Position numbers and translations under genes: made by a program
DNA from: an uncultured SAR116 cluster alpha proteobacterium
GTDB lineage: Bacteria; Pseudomonadota; Alphaproteobacteria; Puniceispirillales; Marisalimonadaceae
DNA length: 64,000 nt
Direction: 5' to 3'
Assembly (NCBI GenBank): GCA_902550555.1
Contig: CACCZR010000008.1
Span: 1-64,000 of the forward strand
The notes under the pieces: generated by a model
What the model was told of the DNA's origin: nothing
The model's database searches: none
The model's input: the letters and a program-made list of their open reading frames with translations, nothing else
Part shown: positions 37,132 to 45,163 of the stretch, in pieces
Numbering within the stretch: the first letter of the stretch is position 1
How the letters are laid out: each line of letters begins with the position of its first letter

Positions 37132-37566
37132 ATGAAAATAAATCCACATAAAAAAATAGAGTACCCTTGTTTTTATAAATTAAAAACAAGATGGAAAGAT
37201 AATGACGTTTACGGTCATATTAATAATGTAATTTATTATGAGTATTTCGATACTGCGGTGAATTTGTGGCTAATTGAGAATGATTTATTAAATTTCAAAT
37301 CTGGAAAAAATATTGGATTTATTGTCAAATCAGGTTGTGATTATATTTCTCCAATCTCACATCCTTCAAACCTTATTATTGGAATAGGTGCATCTGCAAT
37401 AGGAACATCTTCAGTAACATACAAATCCGCAGTATTCAAAGAAAATGAGGAATTTGCTTCAGCTCAAGGGTTTTTTACTCATGTGTATGTTAACAGGACC
37501 ACTCAAAAAGCGTCGCCTATATCAAATGAATTTAGAGGAAAATTAAATGGAATTTTTAAACCTTAA
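37132..37566 (+). CDS. Acyl-CoA thioesterase, 4HBT hotdog family
   Basis: A 144-residue single-hotdog protein. It has RWKDNDVYGHINNVIYYEYFDTAVN, shown in parts as DNDVYGHINN with the catalytic Asp and YYEYFDT; FVKSGCDY-like IVKSGCDYISPI follows. This is the 4-hydroxybenzoyl-CoA thioesterase pattern of YbgC/FcbC-like enzymes. It hydrolyses short or medium acyl-CoA; the substrate is unknown. It diverges from the formylglutamate hydrolase gene over 41 bp. Confidence 0.85.
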   Translation: MKINPHKKIEYPCFYKLKTRWKDNDVYGHINNVIYYEYFDTAVNLWLIENDLLNFKSGKNIGFIVKSGCDYISPISHPSNLIIGIGASAIGTSSVTYKSAVFKENEEFASAQGFFTHVYVNRTTQKASPISNEFRGKLNGIFKP

Positions 37567-37567
37567 T

Positions 37568-37951
37568 TTATCTCCAATCTAAACTTATCTCATCACCGGG
37601 TTTTATATTGTCAAAATCTGATTTTTTGAAACCACAATCTGCCCATACATTGCATGGACCTATTAATCTAATTTCCTGACCTACTGAAACTGGTGTTTTC
37701 CCATAGCCAATTGCAATAGCTGATCCTTCTGTCCAAAATGCTAATTCACCTAATTGCATTACATCTCTTGCATCATCTTCAAGTTTAACTTGAAGATTAG
37801 TATTAAAAAATATTTCTTCTCCCCATATTTGAATTTTAGATTTTATTGGGACTGACTCGGCTATTAATCTTGCTGTTTCAGTATTTCTTAAGTTAATTTC
37901 AAATAGTTTTGAATTAAATTTTAAAATTAGTTTTTTGTCATTATTATGCAT
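37568..37951 (-). CDS. Cyclophilin-like fold protein
   Basis: A 127-residue beta-rich protein of the TM1367/cyclophilin-like family. It shows the family core IWGEEIFFNT, MQLGELAFWTEGSAIAIGYG and a C-terminal strand LIGPCNVWADC. These proteins share the cyclophilin barrel but lack the isomerase residues. Function is unknown. It is convergent with the thioesterase gene, 1 bp apart. Confidence 0.72.
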   Translation of the reverse strand: MHNNDKKLILKFNSKLFEINLRNTETARLIAESVPIKSKIQIWGEEIFFNTNLQVKLEDDARDVMQLGELAFWTEGSAIAIGYGKTPVSVGQEIRLIGPCNVWADCGFKKSDFDNIKPGDEISLDWR

Positions 37952-38038
37952 TTGGATTATAATATCATATATTACTTATTTATTAATTGAAAATGGTTAT
38001 GTTTTATATATAAATATCAAACTATTTAAGTTTCTAAA

Positions 38039-38113
38039 GGGACTATAGCTCAGCGGTAGAGCACTACGTTGACATCGTAGGGGTCGCTAGTTCGAACCTA
38101 GCTAGTCCCACCA
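38039..38113 (+). tRNA. tRNA-Val (anticodon GAC)
   Basis: A 75-base cloverleaf: acceptor GGGACUA pairs with UAGUCCC, the D arm contains AGCUCAGCGGUAGAGC, the anticodon stem CUACG/CGUAG encloses UUGACAU (anticodon GAC), then GGUCG, T-arm CUAG/CUAG-type with GUUCGAA, discriminator A and CCA encoded. Confidence 0.97.
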
Positions 38114-38130
38114 TTTAAAAAGGACTCATA

Positions 38131-38781
38131 TTGAATTATTTTAAAATAACTCATATTCCAAAAGTTAAGTGGAGTTCAGATAGTCCTTTTAATATAAAAC
38201 CAAATCCAAAAACTTTATTTTTTCTATTTTTTGGATTGACGCTATTTGGATTAGGTGAAGCTTTGCTTATAGTGTCAAATTTTGGTGTTACTCCTTGGAC
38301 GGTTTTTGCTGAAGGAGTTGCCAAAAATTTTGATATAAGTATTGGTTTAGCAACTTTTTTAGTAAGTATTAGCATTTTAATTTTGTGGATCCCTTTAAAA
38401 CAAAAAATAGGTATTGGTACTATTTCAAATGCTATTATCATTGCTTTTACGATTGATTTATTTGTTTATTTATTACCTCTTAGTAAAAATACTGTTTTAT
38501 CAATTATAGAGATGATCATTGGAATATTATTAGTTGGAATTGGAAGTGGCATTTATTTAATAACAAATTTAGGCCCAGGAACAAGAGATGGATTAATGAA
38601 AGGAATTTCAGAAAATTTTCATAAACCAATTTATTTAATTAGATTATCTATTGAAATAGTAGTTGTAATTTTAGGATGGATTTTGGGTGGAACAGTTGGG
38701 TTAGGTACATTAATGTTTGCTGTACTAATAGGTCCAATTATTTCAGTTAGTTTAATTGTAATAAAAAGGATTGATAAGTGA
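38131..38781 (+). CDS. YczE/YyaS/YitT-family membrane protein
   Basis: A 216-residue integral membrane protein of about five helices. It starts at TTG 38131 with an AGGA-type SD eight bases upstream. Family motifs are FGLTLFGLGEALLIVSNFGVTPWTVFAEGVAKN (parts: FGLTLFGLGEAL and GVTPWTVFAEG) and LITNLGPGTRDGLMKGIS. The PGTRDGL signature is characteristic of YczE. Function is unknown; members are often near transport or regulator genes. The gene ends in TGA and the next gene begins 21 bp later in the same frame. Confidence 0.82.
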   Translation: MNYFKITHIPKVKWSSDSPFNIKPNPKTLFFLFFGLTLFGLGEALLIVSNFGVTPWTVFAEGVAKNFDISIGLATFLVSISILILWIPLKQKIGIGTISNAIIIAFTIDLFVYLLPLSKNTVLSIIEMIIGILLVGIGSGIYLITNLGPGTRDGLMKGISENFHKPIYLIRLSIEIVVVILGWILGGTVGLGTLMFAVLIGPIISVSLIVIKRIDK

Positions 38782-38802
38782 TGGATAATATATTTTAAAA
38801 TT

Positions 38803-39474
38803 ATGGCGTTGTTAGGAAAAGGAGCATTATTGAATTGGGGTGGAGTGCTTCCTAAACATGATCTTGATTATAATTTGTGGCACAGCTTAGAACATATGCC
38901 TGAAAGAATGAGTGTGAAAGGTTTTTTACGGGCGTTTAGATGTGTTGGGCTTAAGGGTACTAATAATAATGATAAATATTTCATGATGTACGATGTAAAA
39001 AGCATAGATATTTTATCTTCAAAACAATATTTAAATAGATTAAATAATCCAACAGATTGGACGTCCAAAATTTTATCAAAATATGTCTATCCATCACGTG
39101 CTATTTGTGAAGTGATTAAAACAAAGTCACTAACAAATGGTTTAAGTGGTTTTTTTATAACTATAAGATATTTATCACAAAATAATGATATCAAATATTT
39201 CTATAATATTTCTGATGAAATTATGAGTCAAAATGGAATTTTCTCTATTCATTGCTTTCAATCAGATAGAGAAATTAGTCTAATAAAAACAAAAGAAAAA
39301 GTAATTAGAAGCTTCCAAGGGAATGAAGATGAAATTATAGATTATGCTGTAGTTATTGAATGTTTAAATATAAATAAAGTAAAAAATTTTTTATTAAATA
39401 ACTTAAAAATAAAATCTGATAAAAAAATAAAAATCAATTATTATCAATTACAACATGTTATGGAATTAGATTAA
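38803..39474 (+). CDS. Uncharacterised protein, possibly dimeric alpha/beta-barrel (EthD/DUF4286-like)
   Basis: A 223-residue soluble protein. The first half (NLWHSLEHMPERMSVKGFLRAFRCVG, with HSLEHMPERM and MMYDVKSIDILSS) has the EHxPE...GFLRA pattern seen in small ferredoxin-like barrel proteins. The second half repeats the strand-helix theme with FFITIRYLS and VIECLNI, suggesting two barrel domains in one chain. It abuts tRNA-Arg (ends 1 bp before it), so it marks the conserved left flank of the island. Function is unknown. Confidence 0.65.
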   Translation: MALLGKGALLNWGGVLPKHDLDYNLWHSLEHMPERMSVKGFLRAFRCVGLKGTNNNDKYFMMYDVKSIDILSSKQYLNRLNNPTDWTSKILSKYVYPSRAICEVIKTKSLTNGLSGFFITIRYLSQNNDIKYFYNISDEIMSQNGIFSIHCFQSDREISLIKTKEKVIRSFQGNEDEIIDYAVVIECLNINKVKNFLLNNLKIKSDKKIKINYYQLQHVMELD

Positions 39475-39475
39475 T

Positions 39476-39553
39476 GCGCTCTTAGCTCAACTGGATTAGA
39501 GTACCAGATTTCGACTCTGGGGGTTAGGGGTTCGAGTCCTCTAGAGCGCACCA
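39476..39553 (+). tRNA. tRNA-Arg (anticodon UCG), integration target
   Basis: A 78-base cloverleaf: GCGCUCU pairs with AGAGCGC; the anticodon stem CCAGA/UCUGG encloses UUUCGAC with anticodon UCG; T-loop GUUCGAG; discriminator A; CCA encoded. Its last 16 bases (39538-39553) recur at 41926, 43876 (inverted) and 48156, so the gene is the attachment site of the downstream island. Confidence 0.96.
39538..39553 (+). other. att core copy 1 (3' end of tRNA-Arg)
   Basis: The 16-base sequence CCTCTAGAGCGCACCA is the T-stem/acceptor/CCA end of the tRNA. Three more copies mark junctions in the next 9 kb. This copy preserves the intact tRNA. Confidence 0.85.
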
Positions 39554-39729
39554 CTTATACATTTGTTGAATCCCTTATCAGACAACATTCTGCAATGTTT
39601 CTCACAAATTTTAAGTGGACTGTAGAGGACTGTAGAGGACATTAGCAACGCAAGTTGCGTTATTAACGCAAGTTTTAGGGTATTAACAACGCAAGTTTTT
39701 TTTGTTGAATTTGTTGATTTTGATTTAAT
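39554..39729. repeat. Island left-end spacer with short direct repeats
   Basis: TGTAGAGGAC is repeated in tandem at 39621-39640. AACGCAAGTT occurs three times, at 39647, 39665 and 39688. The first copy is part of a palindrome (AACGCAAGTTGCGTT). Short repeats beside an att core resemble integrase arm-binding sites; alternatively the last part, running into TTTTTTTT, could be a terminator. Confidence 0.5.
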
Positions 39730-40665
39730 TTATTCAACTTCATATATTTGTCTAAAATATCCTTGGCTTGACCATTTCCCAGGTTCATTTATAGGATCCC
39801 ATGATGTAGTTTTGACTTTTTTTCCAATTAACGATTGAGCTTTTTTTGTCACTTGAAGATCTTTGTCAAATGTTGATATTTTTATAGTTTTAACACTTCC
39901 ATTTCTAAAAGTTAAAATCGTATTAATTGACCCTCTATATAGAACATTTGTTTCTACTTTTTCAAGTATTTGAGGTTCTTCAACTATTACATTATTTCCT
40001 TTTAATTTACCTCGTTCTTTTTCGTTATTTAATTTAATAATTTCATTTCGAAGTTTTTCGTTCTCTTTTTCTTTTTTCCCTAGAGCTTCACCAGCCACAC
40101 TCATACTTTTAACTGCTTCGTTAGCGATGTTTCTTATTCTCTCATTTTCATTTTCTAGTTCCAATAGAGTTTTACGATAATTTTCTTCTGCTTGTTGTTT
40201 GGCATCATTTTTAATTTTTTCTAATTCTTGATTAGAGATATTTTTTGAATAAAGTTTTTGAGCTAATTTTTCAAAGGTATTTGCTTCTCCAGAGATATAG
40301 TAAGGATGTAATTCAATCAATTTTTGAGGAGTAATTTTATTTTCTTTTCTCAAGCTTGATAAAAGTGAGGAAAGGTGTATTTCAGTTTCTATGCCATGTC
40401 GCATGACTGTGACAACTTTTGGGTTTGGATATTCAGTATACCTTATAATAAAAATACCTTTTTCTACATTTCCATTGTTACCTACGAAATTAGCATCAAC
40501 TTTAAATTTCACCTCAAATTCCTGCCATTCATAATTTTTGCAATTAAAAAGATCTAGTGCAGTTGTTTTTTCATAGTGAATTCCATATCTAAATGGAAAT
40601 GAATCCATATTAGCATGTTCATGCTTTACAACATCTACCAAAAGTTTTGAACTTCCATACTTCAT
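39730..40665 (-). CDS. Coiled-coil protein of unknown function, island cargo
   Basis: A 311-residue protein in three parts. The N-terminal domain of about 130 residues is beta-rich (FRYGIHYEKTTALDLF, FIIRYTEYPNPKVVTVMRHG). A long charged coiled coil spans about 140-225 (LEKIKNDAKQQAEENYRK, LGKKEKENEKLRNEI). The C-terminal domain has LYRGSINTILTFRNGSVK and KKVKTTSWDPINEPGKWSS. No membrane segment or known family was recognised. It is the first gene inside the island, reading toward tRNA-Arg. A structural or sensor role is only a guess. Confidence 0.6.
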   Translation of the reverse strand: MKYGSSKLLVDVVKHEHANMDSFPFRYGIHYEKTTALDLFNCKNYEWQEFEVKFKVDANFVGNNGNVEKGIFIIRYTEYPNPKVVTVMRHGIETEIHLSSLLSSLRKENKITPQKLIELHPYYISGEANTFEKLAQKLYSKNISNQELEKIKNDAKQQAEENYRKTLLELENENERIRNIANEAVKSMSVAGEALGKKEKENEKLRNEIIKLNNEKERGKLKGNNVIVEEPQILEKVETNVLYRGSINTILTFRNGSVKTIKISTFDKDLQVTKKAQSLIGKKVKTTSWDPINEPGKWSSQGYFRQIYEVE

Positions 40666-40740
40666 ATAATAATTCCTATTTTAATTTCATTTTATTTTTA
40701 ATAAAGTAAAATGATAATTTAGAATTTTAAAGAAAATTAA

Positions 40741-40827
40741 ATGTTTGATATAATTTCTTATATTACACTTGGCATTATAATAGTTTTGATTATTTGTTTT
40801 TATATATCTAGTATTTTTCTAAAATAA
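40741..40827 (+). CDS. Possible 28-residue membrane peptide
   Basis: ATG to TAA encodes MFDIISYITLGIIIVLIICF and eight more residues, almost entirely one transmembrane helix. The ribosome-binding site is weak. The next gene starts 35 bp downstream. In such AT-rich DNA this could be chance. Confidence 0.25.
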   Translation: MFDIISYITLGIIIVLIICFYISSIFLK

Positions 40828-40862
40828 AATAGATAATCTTGAAATTTTTTAGGAGATTCATA

Positions 40863-41162
40863 ATGCCTAAACATAAATTAAGCTACGTAATTTTCAACAA
40901 TACAGATAATTCAAATCTTTTAGAACCCAATGAAGCTTGGAAATTTATTGTAGATGTAGAAGATGAAAATGAAGCTTATATGCAAATGGCCAAAGTTTTC
41001 CAAGGGTCACAAATGACAGGGTTCAAAGTTATGAATGTATATTTAAACAATAATCAATTTAATCCAAGAGCGTGGTATACAGATGGAGTTAATAGTGACA
41101 ATATTGAATATGATGAAAATATAAAAATAAATCAGTTACATGATGAAACAATAAAAAAATAA
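40863..41162 (+). CDS. Small uncharacterised protein
   Basis: A 99-residue acidic soluble protein from ATG 40863, with AGGAG nine bases upstream; the upstream ATG 40839 reads through that SD and is less likely. Features are KLSYVIFNNTDNSNLLEPNE (first strand-turn), EAYMQMAKVFQGSQMTGFKVMNVYLNNN (parts) and an Asp/Glu/Asn-rich tail. The strand-helix-strand order is weakly like ferredoxin-type folds. It lies in the first island segment. I know no family for it. Confidence 0.55.
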   Translation: MPKHKLSYVIFNNTDNSNLLEPNEAWKFIVDVEDENEAYMQMAKVFQGSQMTGFKVMNVYLNNNQFNPRAWYTDGVNSDNIEYDENIKINQLHDETIKK

Positions 41163-41300
41163 CTTGAACTAATCTTGTTATTTTAAAATTTCAATTATAG
41201 TCCTATATATCTACTTAAATAACCAAATTAAGTTTCTATCTATACAAATCATTATAATAAAAAAGATGATAGCATAATACAAAAGTTCATTTCTATTCAT

Positions 41301-41804
41301 CTATGAAATCTCTTGTAAAGCGTCTTCAATTCCTCTTACTTGTTCCCTAATTGCATCTCTTATAGATAAGCCCCCTACACCAGTTCCAAGACCTGTCATT
41401 CCTAAGTATGATACATTCCTTTTGTGGGCAGCAATCACAGAAGCATATGCACATGAATATGATACAGATTCATGTCCAGACAAGCCTTCACCAGTAACAC
41501 TTACAGTTGGTGTAATAATAAGAAATTTTACTTTATCGTGACCAGTCATTACTGAAATAGCTTCGCCTACACTTATAGGAAATTTTTCAATATATTGCCT
41601 AACACGCATCTCTATTGTTAATCCAAAAAATCTTCTTAAAACAGCATCATATCCTCCATTCATAATGCCCTTAGTGTTTGCTGGGCTGACTACACCGTCA
41701 ATTTCAAAAGCTAATGGATTACCTAATTCAATGTCAAATGAAGGATTACATTCTTCTGCAGCAGTTATAACTCCTTGTTTGTGATCTGCTATAAGAACAT
41801 TCAT
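41301..41804 (-). CDS. Macro domain (ADP-ribose-binding) protein
   Basis: A 167-residue stand-alone macro domain. Motifs are DGVVSPANTKGIMNGGYDAVLRRFFG (parts: VVSPANTKG for the adenine/ribose loop and MNGGYD for the catalytic-loop region), FLIITPTVSV, and the second phosphate loop TGLGTGVGGLS. A canonical DAIVNAAN is replaced by DGVVSPAN, so it is a diverged member. Macro domains bind or hydrolyse ADP-ribose on proteins or nucleic acids. In an island this could counter or support ADP-ribosylating toxins. No partner toxin is obvious. Confidence 0.75.
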   Translation of the reverse strand: MNVLIADHKQGVITAAEECNPSFDIELGNPLAFEIDGVVSPANTKGIMNGGYDAVLRRFFGLTIEMRVRQYIEKFPISVGEAISVMTGHDKVKFLIITPTVSVTGEGLSGHESVSYSCAYASVIAAHKRNVSYLGMTGLGTGVGGLSIRDAIREQVRGIEDALQEIS

Positions 41805-41925
41805 ATAAATATATTATTAAAATAAATTGTCATTGTAAAATTAGAAGCTCAATTAACAGCACAAATCAGATTGTTGATTTGCTCTACAGACATTGTTTTT
41901 ATTAAATAAATTCCTATCTCTTACT

Positions 41926-42016
41926 CCTCTAGAGCGCACCATTCCACATTATGTGTTTCCCATAAGTCATTGATTTCATAGCGAAAGTTAAAACTTGGAC
42001 TTGGGGTGTGAAACAA
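41926..42016 (+). repeat. att core copy 2 with integrase leader (repeat R1, direct)
   Basis: It begins with the exact 16-base tRNA-Arg end and continues for 75 bases up to 2 bp before the integrase ATG. A near-identical inverted copy lies at 43801-43891 and a diverged direct copy at 48156-48245. The segment likely carries the integrase promoter. Confidence 0.85.
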
Positions 42017-42017
42017 T

Positions 42018-43157
42018 ATGAGAAACAAATATGTACCAAATCATTTGTTGAATCGTGATGGTAGTTATTACTTTGTAAGGCGTGTTCCAAATGACTTGAA
42101 GAGTCTTTATGCAGTTAAAAGATTATGTTTTAGTCTTAAAACTAAATCATATTCATCAGCTATAAGAATGATAAAATCAGTTAGTCAAAGACTAGAAGAT
42201 TATTGTTTTGGTATCAGGCTTCAGAATATGAATGTTCCTGCAATGCATTTGATAAAAACTGATAGTGATAATAATAATGGTCCCAATATAATAGATGCTC
42301 TTCAATTATATCTAAAGTTAAAAGGAGTAAATAAGAATAAAACATTTCTAAGAACTGCTCATAGAAATGTTGAGTATATAATTAAAGTTTTGGGTAATAA
42401 ATCTATTCAATCATATTCATCATTAGAGGCAGGGAAATTTTGTGATTGGTTAATAGAGCAGGGGATGTCTAACTCAACAGTAAAAAGAGTATTCTCATCT
42501 GTAAGAGCAATTATTAATTTAAGTATAAGTGAGCATGGATTAAATATAGTTAACCCTTTCTCTAAGGTTTATTTACCTTCAATAGATAATGAATTAAGAA
42601 TGAGTATTCCTATGGATAAAATTAGATTAATTCATGGGTATTGCAGACAAATGGATGATGAACCTAGATGGTTGATATCTTTATTATCAGACAGTGGTAT
42701 GCGTTTATCTGAGGCATTAGGGTTAGCTAAAGAGGATATAAAACTAGAAGAACCTATACCTCATATTAGATTCATTCCTCATTCATGGAGACGTTTAAAG
42801 ACTAGAAGTAGTCAAAGATATATACCTTTAGTTGGAGAGGCTCTATGGGCTTGTAAGAGGATTCTAGAGCATAATCATGATAGTATATTTGCTTTCCGTA
42901 GATATATCTCTATAAATCAATGTAATGCTAATTCAGCAAGTGCAGCTTTAAATAAATAGCTAAAGAGTAAACTGATAGATGATTATGTCATTCATGGTTT
43001 TAGACATAGTTTTAGAGATAGGTTGAGGGCAGTTGAATGTCCTTCAGATATTATAGACCAGTTAGGTGGATGGAGTTTTAAAAGCGTAGGGCAGGGATAT
43101 GGTAAAGGATATAAATTATCTATTCTTGGCAAATGGATGAAGAATATTGAATATTGA
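42018..43157 (+). pseudogene. Tyrosine-recombinase integrase interrupted by an in-frame TAG
   Basis: The N-terminal 313 codons include a start typical of alphaproteobacterial prophage integrases (HLLNRDGSYYFVRRVPNDLK), a core-binding domain (about 90-180) and the catalytic Arg in SDSGMRLSEALGL. A TAG at 42957-42959 interrupts the frame. Translation in the same frame then gives 65 more residues with the remaining active-site elements: HGFRHSFRDR (HxxR), GGWS and the tyrosine in VGQGYGKGY, ending at TGA 43157. A full-length product of 379 residues would be normal for the family. Without readthrough the enzyme lacks its catalytic tyrosine. Sequence error is an alternative. It belongs to the tRNA-Arg island. 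Confidence 0.85.
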
Positions 43158-43161
43158 TGGT

Positions 43162-43647
43162 CTAGTGAAACCAACTGAAACCTTCAAACATAGCTAACCC
43201 AAAAACAGAATGTCGTGCTAACAAAATAAGCGAAGTTAAGAAAGGCATATCAGTTTTTCTTGCAAGCACTCCCTGACCAGTAAAAGGCATGAAAATGAAT
43301 AATGGGGCAATCGTTGTTAATGCACCAAACAATAGCCCATTTCTGTAGGATAAATCAAATAACGGATAACTAATGAAGAATATATAAAACACAACAGCCC
43401 AAGCTACAGCAATTAAATAATGGAAAGCCCAGCCAATTTTTACTTCATGAGCTATTGGCATAGAATCTGAAATTTGTGGATTAAAAATCTCTCCTCGCCT
43501 GACCATGTAAAAAACCCAACGACCAACAACACCCCATGAAGGTTCGGGTATTTTAAATAAAATCAATAAGAGACGGCCAAACATATCTAAAGCTATACAG
43601 GAAAAAAATCCTGCTATAATAATACTTAGAAAATCAACCATAGGCAT
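43162..43647 (-). CDS. DUF2938 family membrane protein
   Basis: A 161-residue protein with about four membrane helices. DUF2938 features are SCIALDMFGRLLLI, PSWGVVGRWVFYM, IGWAFHYLIAVAWAVVFY and PFTGQGVLARKT. Function is unknown. It lies exactly between the integrase 3' end (5 bp away) and a second integrase C-terminal remnant that starts one base upstream of its ATG. The gene therefore appears to have been carried in or trapped by recombination at duplicated integrase ends. Confidence 0.82.
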   Translation of the reverse strand: MPMVDFLSIIIAGFFSCIALDMFGRLLLILFKIPEPSWGVVGRWVFYMVRRGEIFNPQISDSMPIAHEVKIGWAFHYLIAVAWAVVFYIFFISYPLFDLSYRNGLLFGALTTIAPLFIFMPFTGQGVLARKTDMPFLTSLILLARHSVFGLAMFEGFSWFH

Positions 43648-43791
43648 TGTTTCAGAGATAGATTAAGAGTAATTGAATGTCCATCAGAAATTATTAACGA
43701 ATTAGGTGGATTGAGTTTAAAGAGTGTAGTGTAGGGTTATGGTGAAGGATTTATTAAAGAAATATTGTTTAAATGGATAAAACAAATTTGA
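43648..43791 (+). pseudogene. Remnant of a second integrase C-terminus
   Basis: Frame translation gives CFRDRLRVIECPSEIINELG, then GLSLKSVV, a TAG, GYGEGF and a tail ending KWIKQI at TGA. This aligns residue by residue with the C-terminus of the integrase at 42018-43157 (FRDRLRAVECPSDIIDQLGG, SFKSVGQGYGKGY). It lacks everything upstream and has an internal stop. It is directly followed by the inverted leader repeat at 43801. Confidence 0.8.
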
Positions 43792-43800
43792 TGTAATTTA

Positions 43801-43891
43801 TTGTTTCACACCCCAAGTCCAAGTTTTAACTTTCGCTATGAAATCAATAACTTATGGGAAATACATAATGTGGAATGGTGCGCTCTAGAGG
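43801..43891 (-). repeat. att core copy 3 with integrase leader (repeat R1, inverted)
   Basis: The reverse complement of 41926-42016 with only a few differences, including the exact 16-base att core at 43876-43891. The two copies form 90 bp inverted repeats around the integrase and DUF2938 genes. Confidence 0.85.
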
Positions 43892-44320
43892 AGTTCTATT
43901 CCTAGTGTATGCACCACAAATAATATCATTCTAGCTATAGCTTAGGATATGTATTCATATCGTGATGTCAATACGCACGATTTGTTTCACAGTTTGTTTT
44001 ACATTTAAATTAGCGTTCTTAGTATAGGTAACTGTAGACATCGTAGGTGTCATTAATATCCTCTTAAAAAGACATTTATACTGCCTAACATTTTAAATGT
44101 TACCACCCCACGCATGAGCCATGGGGGTATGGGTAGATAGTGTTAACACTTAAAGTGTTAGGAAGAATAATTTCTAGAAGGTTACTATCACTGATGTAGC
44201 TTACAGTTATTTACACTAAGGACAGTCATTTTTGTTAATTAATGATAAACACTTTACATAGAGTTTTAATTTTTAATATATTTAAAAGGTAATTTTAATT
44301 TATTTACAGAAGGATTTATT
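43892..44320. repeat. Gene-free spacer containing the left arm of a ~130 bp inverted repeat
   Basis: No ORF of merit. Bases 44007-44138 are the imperfect reverse complement of 47910-48039, including CATGGCTCATGCGTGG and CTACCTATACTAAG-type blocks. A palindrome TAACACTT-A-AAGTGTTA lies at 44144-44160 and could be an operator or terminator for the cargo genes that follow. The last part before 44321 holds a purine-rich SD (GAAGGA). Confidence 0.7.
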
Positions 44321-44620
44321 GTGACTAGTAAAGCTGTTTACATGATTGGTGACGTGGATATAAAAAATATAGAAGAATACAAAAAATATATGGAAAAAGT
44401 AAAACCTATGATTGAAAGCTATGGTGGTGAATATTTAATTCGTGGTGGAGAGATAGATGCTTTGGAAACAAATTTGTGGAAACCTACTAGAATGGTATTA
44501 GTAAAGTTTCCTAACAAGAAAATTGCCATGGAATGGTACAATAGCGACGAATATAAGCCCTATAAAAACATAAGATTAGACAATGCTACATCAAATATTT
44601 TAATGGTTGAGGGGCTATAA
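44321..44620 (+). CDS. DUF1330 family protein
   Basis: A 99-residue dimeric alpha/beta-barrel protein starting at GTG 44321 with a GAAGGA SD. DUF1330 signatures are IGDVDIKNIEEYKKYMEKV, YGGEYLIRGGEIDALE, RMVLVKFPNKKIAMEWYNSDEYKP (parts: MVLVKFPNK and WYNSDEYK). Members are cytosolic and of uncertain enzymatic role. It is the first of several small barrel proteins in this island segment. Confidence 0.9.
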   Translation: MTSKAVYMIGDVDIKNIEEYKKYMEKVKPMIESYGGEYLIRGGEIDALETNLWKPTRMVLVKFPNKKIAMEWYNSDEYKPYKNIRLDNATSNILMVEGL

Positions 44621-44682
44621 TGGCCTATAAGAGAACCTATAATTTTGATTTTTAATATTTGAAATTAGTACATGGGATGATT

Positions 44683-45027
44683 ATGAATAAAAAAAAATCA
44701 CTTTTTTTAAATTCACTTTATATGGATTTTTTAACAGAAAATGAATTAGATTTATTTCTAAAATCCCTTGATGAAATATGGACTGCTGAACTTTATGCAA
44801 AATTAAAGCAAAATGGATTAATTCGTCATGTTATTTCAAAAGTATGGAACAAGGGTCAACATAGGATTACCCAAGTTTTTGAATATGAAAATCAAGATTC
44901 TTTTAAAAAATGTGAGAGCATATTGAATGATGCTTTCACCCCTGAAAATTGTCCTGTCTTAGCAAAATTTGTTTTTAAAATATTTAATAACAGAGGTATA
45001 GTGGTTTCTGAGTTTAAAAATGATTGA
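44683..45027 (+). CDS. Small dimeric-barrel-like protein, paralogue A
   Basis: About 114 residues from ATG 44683 (in-frame ATG 44677 is also possible). Core features shared with the genes at 47504 and 51827 are the N-terminal strand, ENELDLFLKSLDEIWT, a W-N-K element (VWNKGQHRITQVFEYE) and FKKCESIL, then FNNRGIVVSEF at the end. The repeated layout suggests a ferredoxin-like dimeric barrel. It lies 62 bp after the DUF1330 gene. Function is unknown. Confidence 0.65.
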   Translation: MNKKKSLFLNSLYMDFLTENELDLFLKSLDEIWTAELYAKLKQNGLIRHVISKVWNKGQHRITQVFEYENQDSFKKCESILNDAFTPENCPVLAKFVFKIFNNRGIVVSEFKND

Positions 45028-45163
45028 AGTATATAAGAAGTTCAGATGTTAAAAAAATAGTCAGAATAAAAATTCAATTTCATAAAGAACTTATTTAACT
45101 TGTCATATAATTGTAATGATTACATGATTCTATTAATTACTTTATAAATGGAGGATTAATAAA

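Noticed and set aside
39615-39700. CRISPR array from the AACGCAAGTT repeats
   Set aside because: Only three 10-base copies at uneven spacing, no spacers of constant size and no cas genes.
42957-42959. Pyrrolysine or other amber recoding in the integrase
   Set aside because: TAG is used as a normal stop elsewhere (for example at 14194 and 8274) and nothing here suggests a recoding signal; kept as a nonsense codon.
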